From positions 153,271 to 217,270 of the forward strand of contig JAKPOU010000042.1 in assembly GCA_029547705.1 (NCBI GenBank): a DNA stretch of 64,000 nucleotides, read 5' to 3'. Made by a program: the position numbers and the translations under genes. This stretch comes from Bacteroidota bacterium. GTDB lineage: Bacteria; Bacteroidota; Bacteroidia; Bacteroidales; VadinHA17. The number at the start of each line of letters is the position of its first letter. Within the stretch, counting starts at the first letter, position 1. Below the pieces are notes generated by a model. That model saw nothing but the letters and a program-made list of their open reading frames with translations. It was not told the origin of the DNA and searched no databases. Below, piece after piece: positions 48,173-57,017 of this stretch.

Positions 48173-49732
48173 GTGGGTAACAAGGATCTGATCATTGATG
48201 CAAGTGATTCTGAAGTTTCCATTGCATTACTGGAGAACAGGCAGCTTACAGAATTGGACAGGGAAAAGCGGACTGTCCGTTTTTCTGTCGGGGATATTTA
48301 TCTGGGTAAGGTAAAGAAGATAATGCCCGGACTCAATGCAGCTTTCATAAATGTTGGTTATGAAAGAGATGCATTTCTTCATTACCTGGATCTGGGACCA
48401 CAGTTCCGGACTCAGAACAAATACTATATTGCAGCGCTTCAGAGGCAGGGGAGGCCCGGGCCGGTTCACAGGTTCAAGCCTGACCCGGATATTGACAAGA
48501 ACGGCAAGATCAAGGACGTACTGACAGTTGGCCAGACTGTGATTGTCCAGATTACAAAGGAGCCTATTTCCACCAAGGGGCCGAGGCTTTCCTCGGAAAT
48601 TTCAATAGCAGGAAGAAACCTCGTTCTTATTCCCTTTTCCGATAAAGTATCAATATCAGCTAAAATTGAAAATCCTGAGGAGAAGAACCGTCTTAAATCA
48701 CTTCTTCAGAGTATCAAGCCGAAAAATTACGGGATCATTGTGCGGACGGCTGCCGAAGGAAAGAAGGTTGCGGTTCTGGATGCTGAGCTCAGGGAACTCG
48801 TAAAGAAATGGGAATCCACTTTCAGCTCCGTTAAGAAGGATATAAAGGCACCGAAGCTCTTTATCGGTGAAATGAACCGGACAACCACTATACTCCGGGA
48901 TCTGCTCAATGTTGCATTCAGCAGCATTCATGTCAACGACAGTGTAATTGCCGGGGAAATACGCACCTATATCAATGAGATTGCTCCTGAAAAAGCAAAG
49001 ATTGTAAAGATTTATCAGGGAAGGGTTCCCATCTTTGATCATTTCGGCGTTAACAGGCAGATCAAGGCCCTGTTCGGCAGAACGGTGTCGTTCAGGCATG
49101 GTGCATATCTCATTATTGAACATACCGAAGCTCTTCACGTGATTGATGTAAACAGCGGAAACAGGTCACGTACCGGAAATGATCAGGAATCGAATGCACT
49201 GGAGGTTAATCTGGAAGCTGCTGCTGAAATAGCCCGGCAGCTGCGGCTGAGAGACCTGGGAGGGATCATTGTTATCGATTTCATTGATATGCAGTCGGGA
49301 GAAAACAAACAGATACTGTATGAAAAGGTGAAGGAACTCATGCAGACCGACCGGACAAAGCATAACATCCTTCCTCTCACAAAATTCGGGCTCATGCAGA
49401 TAACACGGCAGCGGGTAAGGCCCGAAATGCATATCGTTACAAATGAAAAATGCCCTGCCTGCAGCGGGACAGGCGAAATAAAACCAAGTATTCTTTTTAC
49501 CGATGAACTGGAAAAGAACCTTGAATTCATCGTGGACAAGATTAAAACCCGCATCATTTACCTTAATGTACATCCTTTTATTGCCGCATATCTGAAGAAA
49601 GGCCTGTTTCCCATATACCTGAAGTGGAGCCTGAAGTACAGGATCCTGCTGAGGGTTCAGGCGGTTGTGTCTGCTCAGTATCTTGAATATCATTATCTTG
49701 ACAGGCATAATAACGAGATTGACCTTATCTGA
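48173..49732 (+). CDS. rng: Ribonuclease G (RNase E/G family)
   Basis: 519 residues starting at GTG 48173. It has an S1-like domain (KVKKIMPGLNAAFINVGYERDAFLHYLDLG), the nuclease domain with the catalytic magnesium aspartates in ALHVIDVNSGN and GGIIVIDFIDM, and the zinc-link CPACSGTG. It cuts single-stranded AU-rich RNA during rRNA maturation and mRNA decay. There is no long C-terminal scaffold, so it is of RNase G type. Confidence 0.96.
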   Translation: MGNKDLIIDASDSEVSIALLENRQLTELDREKRTVRFSVGDIYLGKVKKIMPGLNAAFINVGYERDAFLHYLDLGPQFRTQNKYYIAALQRQGRPGPVHRFKPDPDIDKNGKIKDVLTVGQTVIVQITKEPISTKGPRLSSEISIAGRNLVLIPFSDKVSISAKIENPEEKNRLKSLLQSIKPKNYGIIVRTAAEGKKVAVLDAELRELVKKWESTFSSVKKDIKAPKLFIGEMNRTTTILRDLLNVAFSSIHVNDSVIAGEIRTYINEIAPEKAKIVKIYQGRVPIFDHFGVNRQIKALFGRTVSFRHGAYLIIEHTEALHVIDVNSGNRSRTGNDQESNALEVNLEAAAEIARQLRLRDLGGIIVIDFIDMQSGENKQILYEKVKELMQTDRTKHNILPLTKFGLMQITRQRVRPEMHIVTNEKCPACSGTGEIKPSILFTDELEKNLEFIVDKIKTRIIYLNVHPFIAAYLKKGLFPIYLKWSLKYRILLRVQAVVSAQYLEYHYLDRHNNEIDLI

Positions 49733-49819
49733 TCCCGGGAAGCTTAAAACAGCATTCAACCTTTCCGGCCCTTCACTGTTATTGTATTACTGAATTTGTA
49801 ATTATTATCATTTTAAGTC

Positions 49820-51802
49820 ATGAATAAGACCAGGTTTCTGTTTTTGATTTTTATGCTGATCACCATTTCTGCCCGGTCACAGATATTTGATCCCGCAGTA
49901 TGGAATTTCGGATATGAGGATAAGGGCAACAATGTTTATGAGATTGTTATCAGTGCAACAATTGAAGAGGGCTCTCATATTTATTCCATGGATATTCCCG
50001 AGGGAGGGCCCATACCCACATTAATCCGTTTCGACAGTTCATCCTTATGGACCCCGGAGGGAGACAGCTATGAGGCGATAAGCCCCGAGGAAATATTTGA
50101 TGAAGCATTCGGCATGAAAATCAAATCATTCAGCAGCAAGGCCGAATTCAGGCAGAAGATAAGCGGCAATGCTCCGGCTTTTACGGTCAGCGGTGCGGTT
50201 AATTACATGGCCTGCAATAATGTTACATGCTCCCCGCCCAAGGATGTGGAATTCGAAATAAACATCAGGAGAGGCAGTTCCGCAGCGGAAGGCGGCGGAA
50301 TGCAGCCTGCTGAAGGGAAAACCACAGGCAGGGGACTCGCGGGCTTTCTTCTTATTTCAATGCTGGCAGGATTTGCCGGAATACTCACACCTTGCGTTTT
50401 CCCGATGATTCCCATGACCGTTGCCTTTTTCTCGCGGGGGTCGGAAACCAGAGGCAGGTCGGCCATGAACGCAATAATTTTCGGATTGTCGATAATACTT
50501 ATTTACACGGCCCTGGGACTGATTGTATCCCTGAGCAGTGCGGGGGCAGGTTTTGCAAATACACTGAGCACGCACTGGATTCCCAATATCCTGTTCTTTT
50601 CATTGTTCGTGATTTTCGCAATTTCCTTTCTCGGAGCCTTTGAGATTACCCTGCCGAACACCTGGGTCACGGGAGCGGATTCACGGGTTGACAGGGGAGG
50701 TGTTCTTGCCTCATTCTTCATGGGCCTTACAACGGTTATTGTATCATTTTCCTGTACCGGTCCAATAGTAGGAGCACTTCTTGTGGAAGCAGCTACCGGC
50801 GATGTTCTCAGGCCGGCCATCGGCATGTTCGGATTCGGCCTGGCATTTGCAATGCCCTTTACGCTTTTTGCCCTCTTCCCCTCCGTTCTGAAAAAGATGC
50901 CGAAATCAGGAGGCTGGCTGAATTCCGTCAAGGTCGTCCTTGGCTTTATTATGCTGGCATTCAGCTTCAAGTTCCTGTCTGTGGTAGACAGTGTCTATAA
51001 TATCGGATTAATCTCCAGGGATGTTTTCCTGATAATCTGGATAGTTCTTTTTTCACTGCTGGGATTTTACCTTCTCGGGAAAATTCGCTTCGCCCACGAC
51101 AGTGAAGTGACTCACACGGGGGTTTTCAGATTCTTTCTGGTGGTCATAGTTTTTACCTTTGTGGTATACCTCACTACAGGCCTTTTCGGTAATCCCCTGA
51201 AGGGGATTGCTTCCCTTCTTCCCTCACAGGAGACATCCTGGTTCAGTCAGGCCGAAAGGGCAACACTGCCTCAGCAGCAGGAGCCGGCATTCGCAACATT
51301 CAGTCCGCTTGCGAAAAACCTGCAATGTCAGGAACCAAAATACGGGGACAGGTTCAGGCTGCCCTACGGGCTCAGGGGCTATTTCGATTACAGGCAGGGT
51401 CTTGAATGTGCGAAAGAACTTGGGAAGCCTGCTCTTCTGGACTTCAAGGGGCACGCATGTGCCAACTGCAGGATGATGGAAGCAAGGGTATGGTCCGACC
51501 CTGAGGTGCAGAGGCGGCTGAGAGAAGATTTTGTGATCATAGCCCTCTATCTTGATGACAGGACGCAGCTTCCGGAAAACGAGTGGATAGTGTCGCAGGT
51601 GGACGGTAAGACAAAGAAAACAATCGGAAAGGTGAATGAAGATCTTGAAATCTCCAGGTTCAGGACAAATGCAATGCCCCTTTATGTGATAACGGATCAC
51701 AAGGGCAATCCGCTAAACGCTCCGATGACCACGAATCTGAATGTTGATGAATACAGGAAGTGGCTGGATGAGGGACTGCAGCTGTTTAAACAGAAAATCT
51801 GA
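49820..51802 (+). CDS. dsbD: Thiol:disulfide interchange protein DsbD
   Basis: 660 residues carrying electrons from cytoplasmic thioredoxin to the periplasm. A signal peptide leads to the N-terminal domain, whose cysteine pair is C132/C137 in MACNNVTCSPP. Eight or so membrane helices lie between about 175 and 460, with the CcdA-like cysteines in GILTPCVFPMIP and SFSCTGPIVGALL. The thioredoxin-like C-terminal domain has C547 and C550 in HACANCRMME. All three redox pairs are present, so it should be active. Confidence 0.95.
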   Translation: MNKTRFLFLIFMLITISARSQIFDPAVWNFGYEDKGNNVYEIVISATIEEGSHIYSMDIPEGGPIPTLIRFDSSSLWTPEGDSYEAISPEEIFDEAFGMKIKSFSSKAEFRQKISGNAPAFTVSGAVNYMACNNVTCSPPKDVEFEINIRRGSSAAEGGGMQPAEGKTTGRGLAGFLLISMLAGFAGILTPCVFPMIPMTVAFFSRGSETRGRSAMNAIIFGLSIILIYTALGLIVSLSSAGAGFANTLSTHWIPNILFFSLFVIFAISFLGAFEITLPNTWVTGADSRVDRGGVLASFFMGLTTVIVSFSCTGPIVGALLVEAATGDVLRPAIGMFGFGLAFAMPFTLFALFPSVLKKMPKSGGWLNSVKVVLGFIMLAFSFKFLSVVDSVYNIGLISRDVFLIIWIVLFSLLGFYLLGKIRFAHDSEVTHTGVFRFFLVVIVFTFVVYLTTGLFGNPLKGIASLLPSQETSWFSQAERATLPQQQEPAFATFSPLAKNLQCQEPKYGDRFRLPYGLRGYFDYRQGLECAKELGKPALLDFKGHACANCRMMEARVWSDPEVQRRLREDFVIIALYLDDRTQLPENEWIVSQVDGKTKKTIGKVNEDLEISRFRTNAMPLYVITDHKGNPLNAPMTTNLNVDEYRKWLDEGLQLFKQKI

Positions 51803-51877
51803 TAATCCGGGCTGCCCTTTCATAAAGTCTTAATATTTTCCTGTCATACTCCCGGTGTTCCGGAGCCAGGCCGGCGG

Positions 51878-53518
51878 TCAGTTCCTGTCCGGCTTTTTCG
51901 GAGGAAAAGCCCTGCGCATCCTCCGAATCATTTCTGGGCCGAAAATATAGATCAGTATAACAGGGCAGGCAACAGATGCGGCATTGAATATGTAATCACC
52001 GGCCCTGACGTAGAAGGTGATTTCTGTTTCCGGAACTATTATACCTTTCAGACTGCCTGCAGTCCACCACTCTGTTTCCTGCAGCCTTTTCCCGCGTTTA
52101 TCCGTGATGCACGAAATGCCTGTATTGGCACAGCGGACCACGGGCCTTCCTGTTTCAATGGCCCTGAGGGATGAATATCCGAGATGCTGGTAATAACCTT
52201 TTGTGTTCTTCCACCAGCCATCATTCGTTATTACTGCCAAGGCTTCTGCCCCTTCCCTTACAGACCCGGCAACAAAATCACCGAATACCGATTCATAACA
52301 GATTACCGGGGCTATTCTGTGGCCTGTCGCGGAATGAATAAAACAGGTTCTGCTGTCCTGCGTTCCGTATCCCCACATGGTTCCTCCCATATCCGGCAGT
52401 ATCCATTCGGTTACTTTTTCCAGGAAGGGGGAATAATGCATCTCAATCCCCGGAACAAGCCTGGACTTGTGATAGATGGAGGGATAGTTGATGGCGTCGA
52501 TTCTGAATGCGGAATTGTAATGGTCTGCGTAGTGTTCCGACAGATTTGTCAGCCTTGCCGATCGTGTCGGGGCTTTTTCGGAACCGGGGTATATCCTGTA
52601 GCTGACAAGACCTGCAATGATATTGAGATCATTATATCCGGCTGCAAAATCCCTCAGGGTGAGGATATATTTGTTGTTGCCGGCATCAGCCTCATTTACC
52701 GGATCATCAATCATTGTCTCCGGAAAAATGAGCCAGCGGCTACTGTCTGTCAGCATGCCTTCAGCAATTTTCAGGGCAGTATCAAGCTGTTGTTCAAAGG
52801 GAATACTGAATTTTTCAGTATAAGGGTCAAAATTGGGCTGAACGATGACAATCTCGCTTCCCTGGCCTTCCTTTGATTCTTCCGGTCTGCTGTATTCCGA
52901 TACCGAGAATGCCGCGGGAACGGCTGTGATCATCAGCCAGAGCGAGGCATATGTCAGTGCTGCCCGCTTTTTCCGGGAGCGGTTAAGCAGGAAGAGTGTG
53001 AGAAAGATGTTTGAAATCAGTATCCAGAGGCTTCCTCCGGCAACTCCTGTTATATCATACCATTGGATGAACAGAATATTTTTGGCAAGGCCGTTTCCCA
53101 GGTTTATCCAGGGAGTAAGAAAAGACGAATGAAGGGACAGATTCTCAAAAGCCAGCCAGAATATTGTAAGTGCGGCATATCCGGCTGTTCTTCCTGCCTT
53201 TTTTCTCACGGAATGCGCCAGACAGAATACAAGGGTCATAAGGAATGACATCTCCGTTATTACCGCAATTGCGGCAGGAATGCTGGCAATTCTTATCCAG
53301 GAAAGGACAATTGTGTTGAACAGGACAAAACCGGGAAGGAGAAGGATGAAACATGAATTCAGATTGTATTTCCCCGGGTTGAGGTAAAGGTGATCCTCAA
53401 TCAAAAGCCAGGGCACGAAAGATACCAGCAGTATCAGTCCCGGACAGAATTCCGACCAGGCCAGTCCGGAAAGCATTCCTCCGGCAGCAGACAGTGCAAT
53501 AAGTGAATACCTCCTCAT
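51878..53518 (-). CDS. lnt: Apolipoprotein N-acyltransferase
   Basis: About 546 residues if started at M-R-R-Y-S-L (53518); longer in-frame starts at 53560 and 53677 add a tail that does not look like the family and would cover a promoter region. It adds the third acyl chain to lipoproteins at the periplasmic face. About six N-terminal helices precede the nitrilase domain with its triad: E in IFPETM, K in YHKSRLVPGIEMHYSPF and C in VICYESVFG. The C-terminal helix is near the end (AASVACPVILIYIFG). The gene faces dsbD. Confidence 0.93.
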   Translation of the reverse strand: MRRYSLIALSAAGGMLSGLAWSEFCPGLILLVSFVPWLLIEDHLYLNPGKYNLNSCFILLLPGFVLFNTIVLSWIRIASIPAAIAVITEMSFLMTLVFCLAHSVRKKAGRTAGYAALTIFWLAFENLSLHSSFLTPWINLGNGLAKNILFIQWYDITGVAGGSLWILISNIFLTLFLLNRSRKKRAALTYASLWLMITAVPAAFSVSEYSRPEESKEGQGSEIVIVQPNFDPYTEKFSIPFEQQLDTALKIAEGMLTDSSRWLIFPETMIDDPVNEADAGNNKYILTLRDFAAGYNDLNIIAGLVSYRIYPGSEKAPTRSARLTNLSEHYADHYNSAFRIDAINYPSIYHKSRLVPGIEMHYSPFLEKVTEWILPDMGGTMWGYGTQDSRTCFIHSATGHRIAPVICYESVFGDFVAGSVREGAEALAVITNDGWWKNTKGYYQHLGYSSLRAIETGRPVVRCANTGISCITDKRGKRLQETEWWTAGSLKGIIVPETEITFYVRAGDYIFNAASVACPVILIYIFGPEMIRRMRRAFPPKKPDRN

Positions 53519-53599
53519 TTTCCCCGGTGGCGGTAAAGAGGGTGAACTTACAAAAAACATCCCGTTTTCACGGCTTCTGTTTAAAAAAGTGCTCAGATA

Positions 53600-53630
53600 T
53601 TGTTTTATAAAGCGGATTGATATATGTTTG
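53600..53630 (+). promoter_or_regulatory. Promoter of the candidate small RNA
   Basis: TTG at 53600-53602, a 20-bp spacer and TATGTTTG at 53623-53630. Nothing coding follows; a terminator lies about 130 bp downstream. Confidence 0.55.
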
Positions 53631-53636
53631 CATCTT

Positions 53637-53769
53637 GAAAGTGCATGCTGAAAATTTTGTAAGATATAAAGTGTCAAAACTTTAAAGGAAGCTTTTTATT
53701 ATCTGAAAAGCAATTTTTCATTCTTTTCATGGCTGTCCCGTCAACCTGCAGGCTGACGGGACTTTTTTC
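53637..53769 (+). ncRNA. Candidate small RNA, about 130 nt
   Basis: It lies between a well-matched promoter (53600-53630) and a strong terminator (53735-53769), with no open reading frame of note. The body is AU-rich with unpaired U-runs (CAATTTTTCATTCTTTTCAT), as in trans-acting RNAs. No known family recognised. Alternatively, the hairpin is an attenuator in the dipeptidase leader. Confidence 0.45.
53735..53769 (+). terminator. Rho-independent terminator
   Basis: GTCCCGTCA (53735-53743) pairs perfectly with TGACGGGAC (53754-53762), followed by TTTTTT. No protein gene lies upstream of it on this strand within 1.9 kb. Confidence 0.85.
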
Positions 53770-53788
53770 AATGTTAATATTTGTTAAA

Positions 53789-53796
53789 TAACTTTG
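53789..53796 (+). promoter_or_regulatory. Candidate -7 box for the dipeptidase
   Basis: TAACTTTG is a full match to TAnnTTTG, 59 bp before the start codon; a TTTTC run about 20 bp upstream is a poor -33 box. Confidence 0.4.
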
Positions 53797-53855
53797 TTTA
53801 AGAAATCAGGCCTGAGGGGAATTATTATCTTGCATTTAATATAGTTACCATATTT

Positions 53856-55055
53856 ATGAAGAAATTATCACTGGTATTTCTGATACCTGCAATTCTTATT
53901 TCATGCAGCAACGACAGGAATCTTGCACGCAGGGCAGACAGACTGCATAAGTGCTTTCTTACTGTTGACACACATTGTGACACGCCGATACTTCTTGTAA
54001 GCAGTGATTATGATCTTGGCGAAAGGCATGAGGAAGCCTGTGTCGATTTTCCAAGAATGAAGGAAGGTGGTCTTGATGCTGAATTCTTTGCGGTTTACCT
54101 GGCCCAGGGCCCCCGGAACGGGGAGGCCTACAATATTGTACATCAGAAAACACTTGAGATTTTTGATTCAATACACAGTAATCTGAGAAAGAATTCCCGG
54201 CTGGCGGAACTGGCACTGACACCCGATGATGCATGCCGGCTGAAAAAGGAAAACAGGATCTCGGTATTCATAGGTGTTGAGAACGGCTATGCCATTGGCA
54301 TGGAAACAGACAGGATAAGGGAGTATTATGATCTTGGTGCCCGGTACATGACTCTTTGTCATTCAAGCAACAATGATATATGTGATTCCTCAACCGATCC
54401 GCGGGGACCTGAACATAACGGGCTTTCGGAGTTTGGCAGGGAGGTGGTGAAGGAAATGAACAGGACAGGCATGATGGTGGATGTCTCGCATATTTCCGAT
54501 GAGGCTTTTTACGATGTAATCAGAGTGTCAAAGGCTCCCGTCATTGCTTCCCATTCTTCCTGCAGGGCATTGTGCTCAAGCCCGCGGAACCTTACCGACG
54601 ATATGCTGCATTCACTTAAGTCAAACGGGGGAGTGGTACAGATCTGCATTCTCAGCAGCTATATAAAGACTCCTGAACCGAATCCGGAGATGGATGCCAG
54701 ATTCGAGGAACTGAGATCGAAATACGGAGAGTTCGGGAAGCTCGGCGAAGATCAGAAAAAATCATACAGGAAGGAGATGAGGGAGATTTTCGACAAGTAC
54801 AGGAAACTTGCTACTGTTGCTGATGTACTGGACCATATTGACCATGTAGTCCAGGTTATCGGGGTGGATCATGTGGGCATAGGTACCGATTTTGACGGCG
54901 GAGGCGGTGTTGAAGGCTGCATAACAGTTGATCAGATGAAGAACATCACCATCGAAATGCTGCGCCGCGGTTATTCGAACAAGGACATAAAGAAGATCTG
55001 GGGCGGGAATATCATGCGGGTGCTGCGTGAAGTTCAGGAATCAGCATCAGTTTAA
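53856..55055 (+). CDS. Membrane dipeptidase family (M19) lipoprotein
   Basis: 399 residues with a lipoprotein signal (lipobox ISC, cysteine about residue 17). Zinc-site motifs are VDTHCDTP, the glutamate of IGVENGYAI, VDVSHISDE, VIASHSSCRAL and VGIGTDFDGG. The family cleaves dipeptides, including some with a D-residue at the second position. It acts in the periplasm or at the outer membrane. It follows the candidate RNA and is alone on this strand, facing the VOC gene. Confidence 0.92.
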   Translation: MKKLSLVFLIPAILISCSNDRNLARRADRLHKCFLTVDTHCDTPILLVSSDYDLGERHEEACVDFPRMKEGGLDAEFFAVYLAQGPRNGEAYNIVHQKTLEIFDSIHSNLRKNSRLAELALTPDDACRLKKENRISVFIGVENGYAIGMETDRIREYYDLGARYMTLCHSSNNDICDSSTDPRGPEHNGLSEFGREVVKEMNRTGMMVDVSHISDEAFYDVIRVSKAPVIASHSSCRALCSSPRNLTDDMLHSLKSNGGVVQICILSSYIKTPEPNPEMDARFEELRSKYGEFGKLGEDQKKSYRKEMREIFDKYRKLATVADVLDHIDHVVQVIGVDHVGIGTDFDGGGGVEGCITVDQMKNITIEMLRRGYSNKDIKKIWGGNIMRVLREVQESASV

Positions 55056-55118
55056 CCACGGCATTGTTTTGTTTATTGCGATCCGGCTCCCGGCAAAATC
55101 CTATTAACCGGCAGACTA

Positions 55119-56198
55119 TTATTTTACGGCCTTTACCCGGGAGAATTTCAGCATTTTCAGCATCCAGCCGGGCAGTGGTTCAGCTTTGCGCTTTGAAAGG
55201 TCAAGATACCATCCCAGCTTTTTGACAAGCGGCAGCTTAAGGGTTTCCACGAACTCAATCAGAGTGCCGTCGGGATCCTCCACATAGGCGAAATGTCCGC
55301 CGGCTTCACCCATGTCGAAACCCTGTCCCTTGAAGCTTTCCTTGCTGTTGACGGTGAAGGGAAATCCCTTTTCGCTGCATCTGATTTTCAGATGGTCAAA
55401 TCCTTTGATATCGAAGCATATATGAATAAAGCCGGGATCCCCCCAGTATCTTCCCTCATAAATTTTCTTTCCCTTTCTGCCAATACTGCAGATGAGTTCC
55501 ATCATGCTCTGTCCGAAAATCTTACTGAAAGGTCCGGTGAATGATTTTGAGTTCGCCAGAAGCACTCTTCTTACAGGTTCATTGTCACCCGGAATGTTGG
55601 CCAGATCGGGAAAGGTACCGGTTATGTCATAGATAACCTGGTCATAACCAAGAACGTCCGTATAAAGGCCTCTGGCCTTTTCAATATCCGTAACGCCGAT
55701 TACCGCCCCGCAGGTTCCTCCGGATATATGGCCTGTATCCATGAACCAGCCGTCACCTTCATTGATATGGAACAGATTCCCGGAAGGGTCCTTCATATAG
55801 AAAGTTTTCCTGCCGGAAGGATCAGCAGTTGGTTCATTAAGGATCACGGCGCCCGTGTTCCTGAAGAATGAATATGCCTTTCCGATATCCTTTACTTTCA
55901 TCTTGCAGGCCAGTATACCTATGTCAATGAGACTGATTTCTCCCTTCAGCGGGACAGGTTCTCTTTCTTTGTACTGCCATACTTCAAAACCGCCGCCCCC
56001 CTGAAGGTTCACAGCCAGCACCGCATGCCGCTTTCTTGCCTGGTTGCCGGTATAGGGCAGCATGATTTTAGCTTCAGCTTCTTCCTCGAAAATTTTGCAG
56101 TCCATTCCAAACGTACCGATATACCAGTTCCAGGATTCCTTCAGGTTCCTGACTCCTATGCCTGCCTGCTGTATCCCGCAGATTGAATAATCATTCAT
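55119..56198 (-). CDS. VOC-family protein with two glyoxalase-like domains
   Basis: 359 residues. Two vicinal-oxygen-chelate units of about 125 residues are visible: the first from QQAGIGVRNLKESWNWYIGTFG to FYMKDPSGNLFHINEGD, the second from CGAVIGVTDIEKARGLYTDVLG to AYVEDPDGTLIEFVET. Metal-ligand-type His/Glu residues are present in the second domain (H in FIHICFD, E in LIEFVE). Substrate unknown. It follows the SDR gene by 12 bp, which suggests a small catabolic or detoxifying unit with the two genes upstream. Confidence 0.85.
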   Translation of the reverse strand: MNDYSICGIQQAGIGVRNLKESWNWYIGTFGMDCKIFEEEAEAKIMLPYTGNQARKRHAVLAVNLQGGGGFEVWQYKEREPVPLKGEISLIDIGILACKMKVKDIGKAYSFFRNTGAVILNEPTADPSGRKTFYMKDPSGNLFHINEGDGWFMDTGHISGGTCGAVIGVTDIEKARGLYTDVLGYDQVIYDITGTFPDLANIPGDNEPVRRVLLANSKSFTGPFSKIFGQSMMELICSIGRKGKKIYEGRYWGDPGFIHICFDIKGFDHLKIRCSEKGFPFTVNSKESFKGQGFDMGEAGGHFAYVEDPDGTLIEFVETLKLPLVKKLGWYLDLSKRKAEPLPGWMLKMLKFSRVKAVK

Positions 56199-56210
56199 TT
56201 ACTTATTGTT

Positions 56211-57017
56211 TTATGTTGCACTTATTTTATCACCTATCCTGAAAAAGAGCCGGGGAAAGTATCTTCTTACGTACAGCAAGAGGAGCTCGCTTCCGCCCAC
56301 TGTTATTTCTCTTTTGTTCCTGAGTATTCCCCTTATAATTATCCTTGCGGCCTTTTCAGGACTGATACCCTTTGCCTGTCCCTCGTCCATTCTTCCGTGT
56401 TCCCTTCCTTCATGGTCAAGAGCATGGAGGGATATGGACGTCCTCACCCTCCCGGGTATTATCACGGATGTCCTGATATTGTTTTTCTTGTTTTCGAGGA
56501 ATAGGGTTTCAAAGAAACCGTGCAGGGCCTGTTTGGATGCGGAATAAGCTGAACGCAGGGGGAATCCGAATCTTCCGGATATGCTGCTTGTTGCGGCAAT
56601 ATGGCCTGATCCCTGTCTGATCATGTAGGGAAGAACCGCCTTTGTAAGTGCAATTGTGCCGAAATAATTGATTTCAAATATTTTTCTGTCGAGCCACAGG
56701 GGAGTATCTGCAACTGATGCCCTCTGGCTCACTCCGCCTATATTCAGAAGATAATCGATTCTTCCGGTTTTTTTCACAACATTCTCAACCAGGGATTCAA
56801 TACCGTCAGTATCGGACAGATCGAAGGGGGCAGACAAAATATCCTGTGATATTCCCGCGTATTCAGATTTTACTTTTTCAAGTCCCTCAGCATCATTTGA
56901 GGAAATTACCAGTGATGCTCCCCTTTCGAGGAAGGCATGAACAAGGCCTTTTCCGATACCGGATGATGCGCCTGTGATCCATGCTGTTTTGCCGGAAAAA
57001 ATTTCAGAGTTTCCCAT
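56211..57017 (-). CDS. Short-chain dehydrogenase/reductase
   Basis: 268 residues, classical SDR. The cofactor motif is TGASSGIGKG, the NNAG-like motif reads NIGGVSQ, and the catalytic Ser-Tyr-Lys are in SSISGRFG and YSASK. The C-terminus (about 240-268) is a hydrophobic/basic helix that could touch the membrane. The start overlaps the acyltransferase stop by one base (TGATG). A lipid-linked or steroid-like substrate is suggested by the neighbour but not shown. Confidence 0.92.
   Translation of the reverse strand: MGNSEIFSGKTAWITGASSGIGKGLVHAFLERGASLVISSNDAEGLEKVKSEYAGISQDILSAPFDLSDTDGIESLVENVVKKTGRIDYLLNIGGVSQRASVADTPLWLDRKIFEINYFGTIALTKAVLPYMIRQGSGHIAATSSISGRFGFPLRSAYSASKQALHGFFETLFLENKKNNIRTSVIIPGRVRTSISLHALDHEGREHGRMDEGQAKGISPEKAARIIIRGILRNKREITVGGSELLLLYVRRYFPRLFFRIGDKISAT

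Larger units (their letters stand above)
53519..53855. other. Intergenic region between lnt and the dipeptidase gene
   Basis: 337 bp, if lnt starts at 53518. It holds a complete plus-strand promoter, a candidate small RNA, its terminator, and a further -7 box for the dipeptidase. Confidence 0.55.

Noticed and set aside
53519-53677. Longer N-terminus of lnt (53 extra residues)
   Set aside because: The added residues are polar, come before the first family helix and would cover a good promoter on the other strand. M at 53518 fits the family start.
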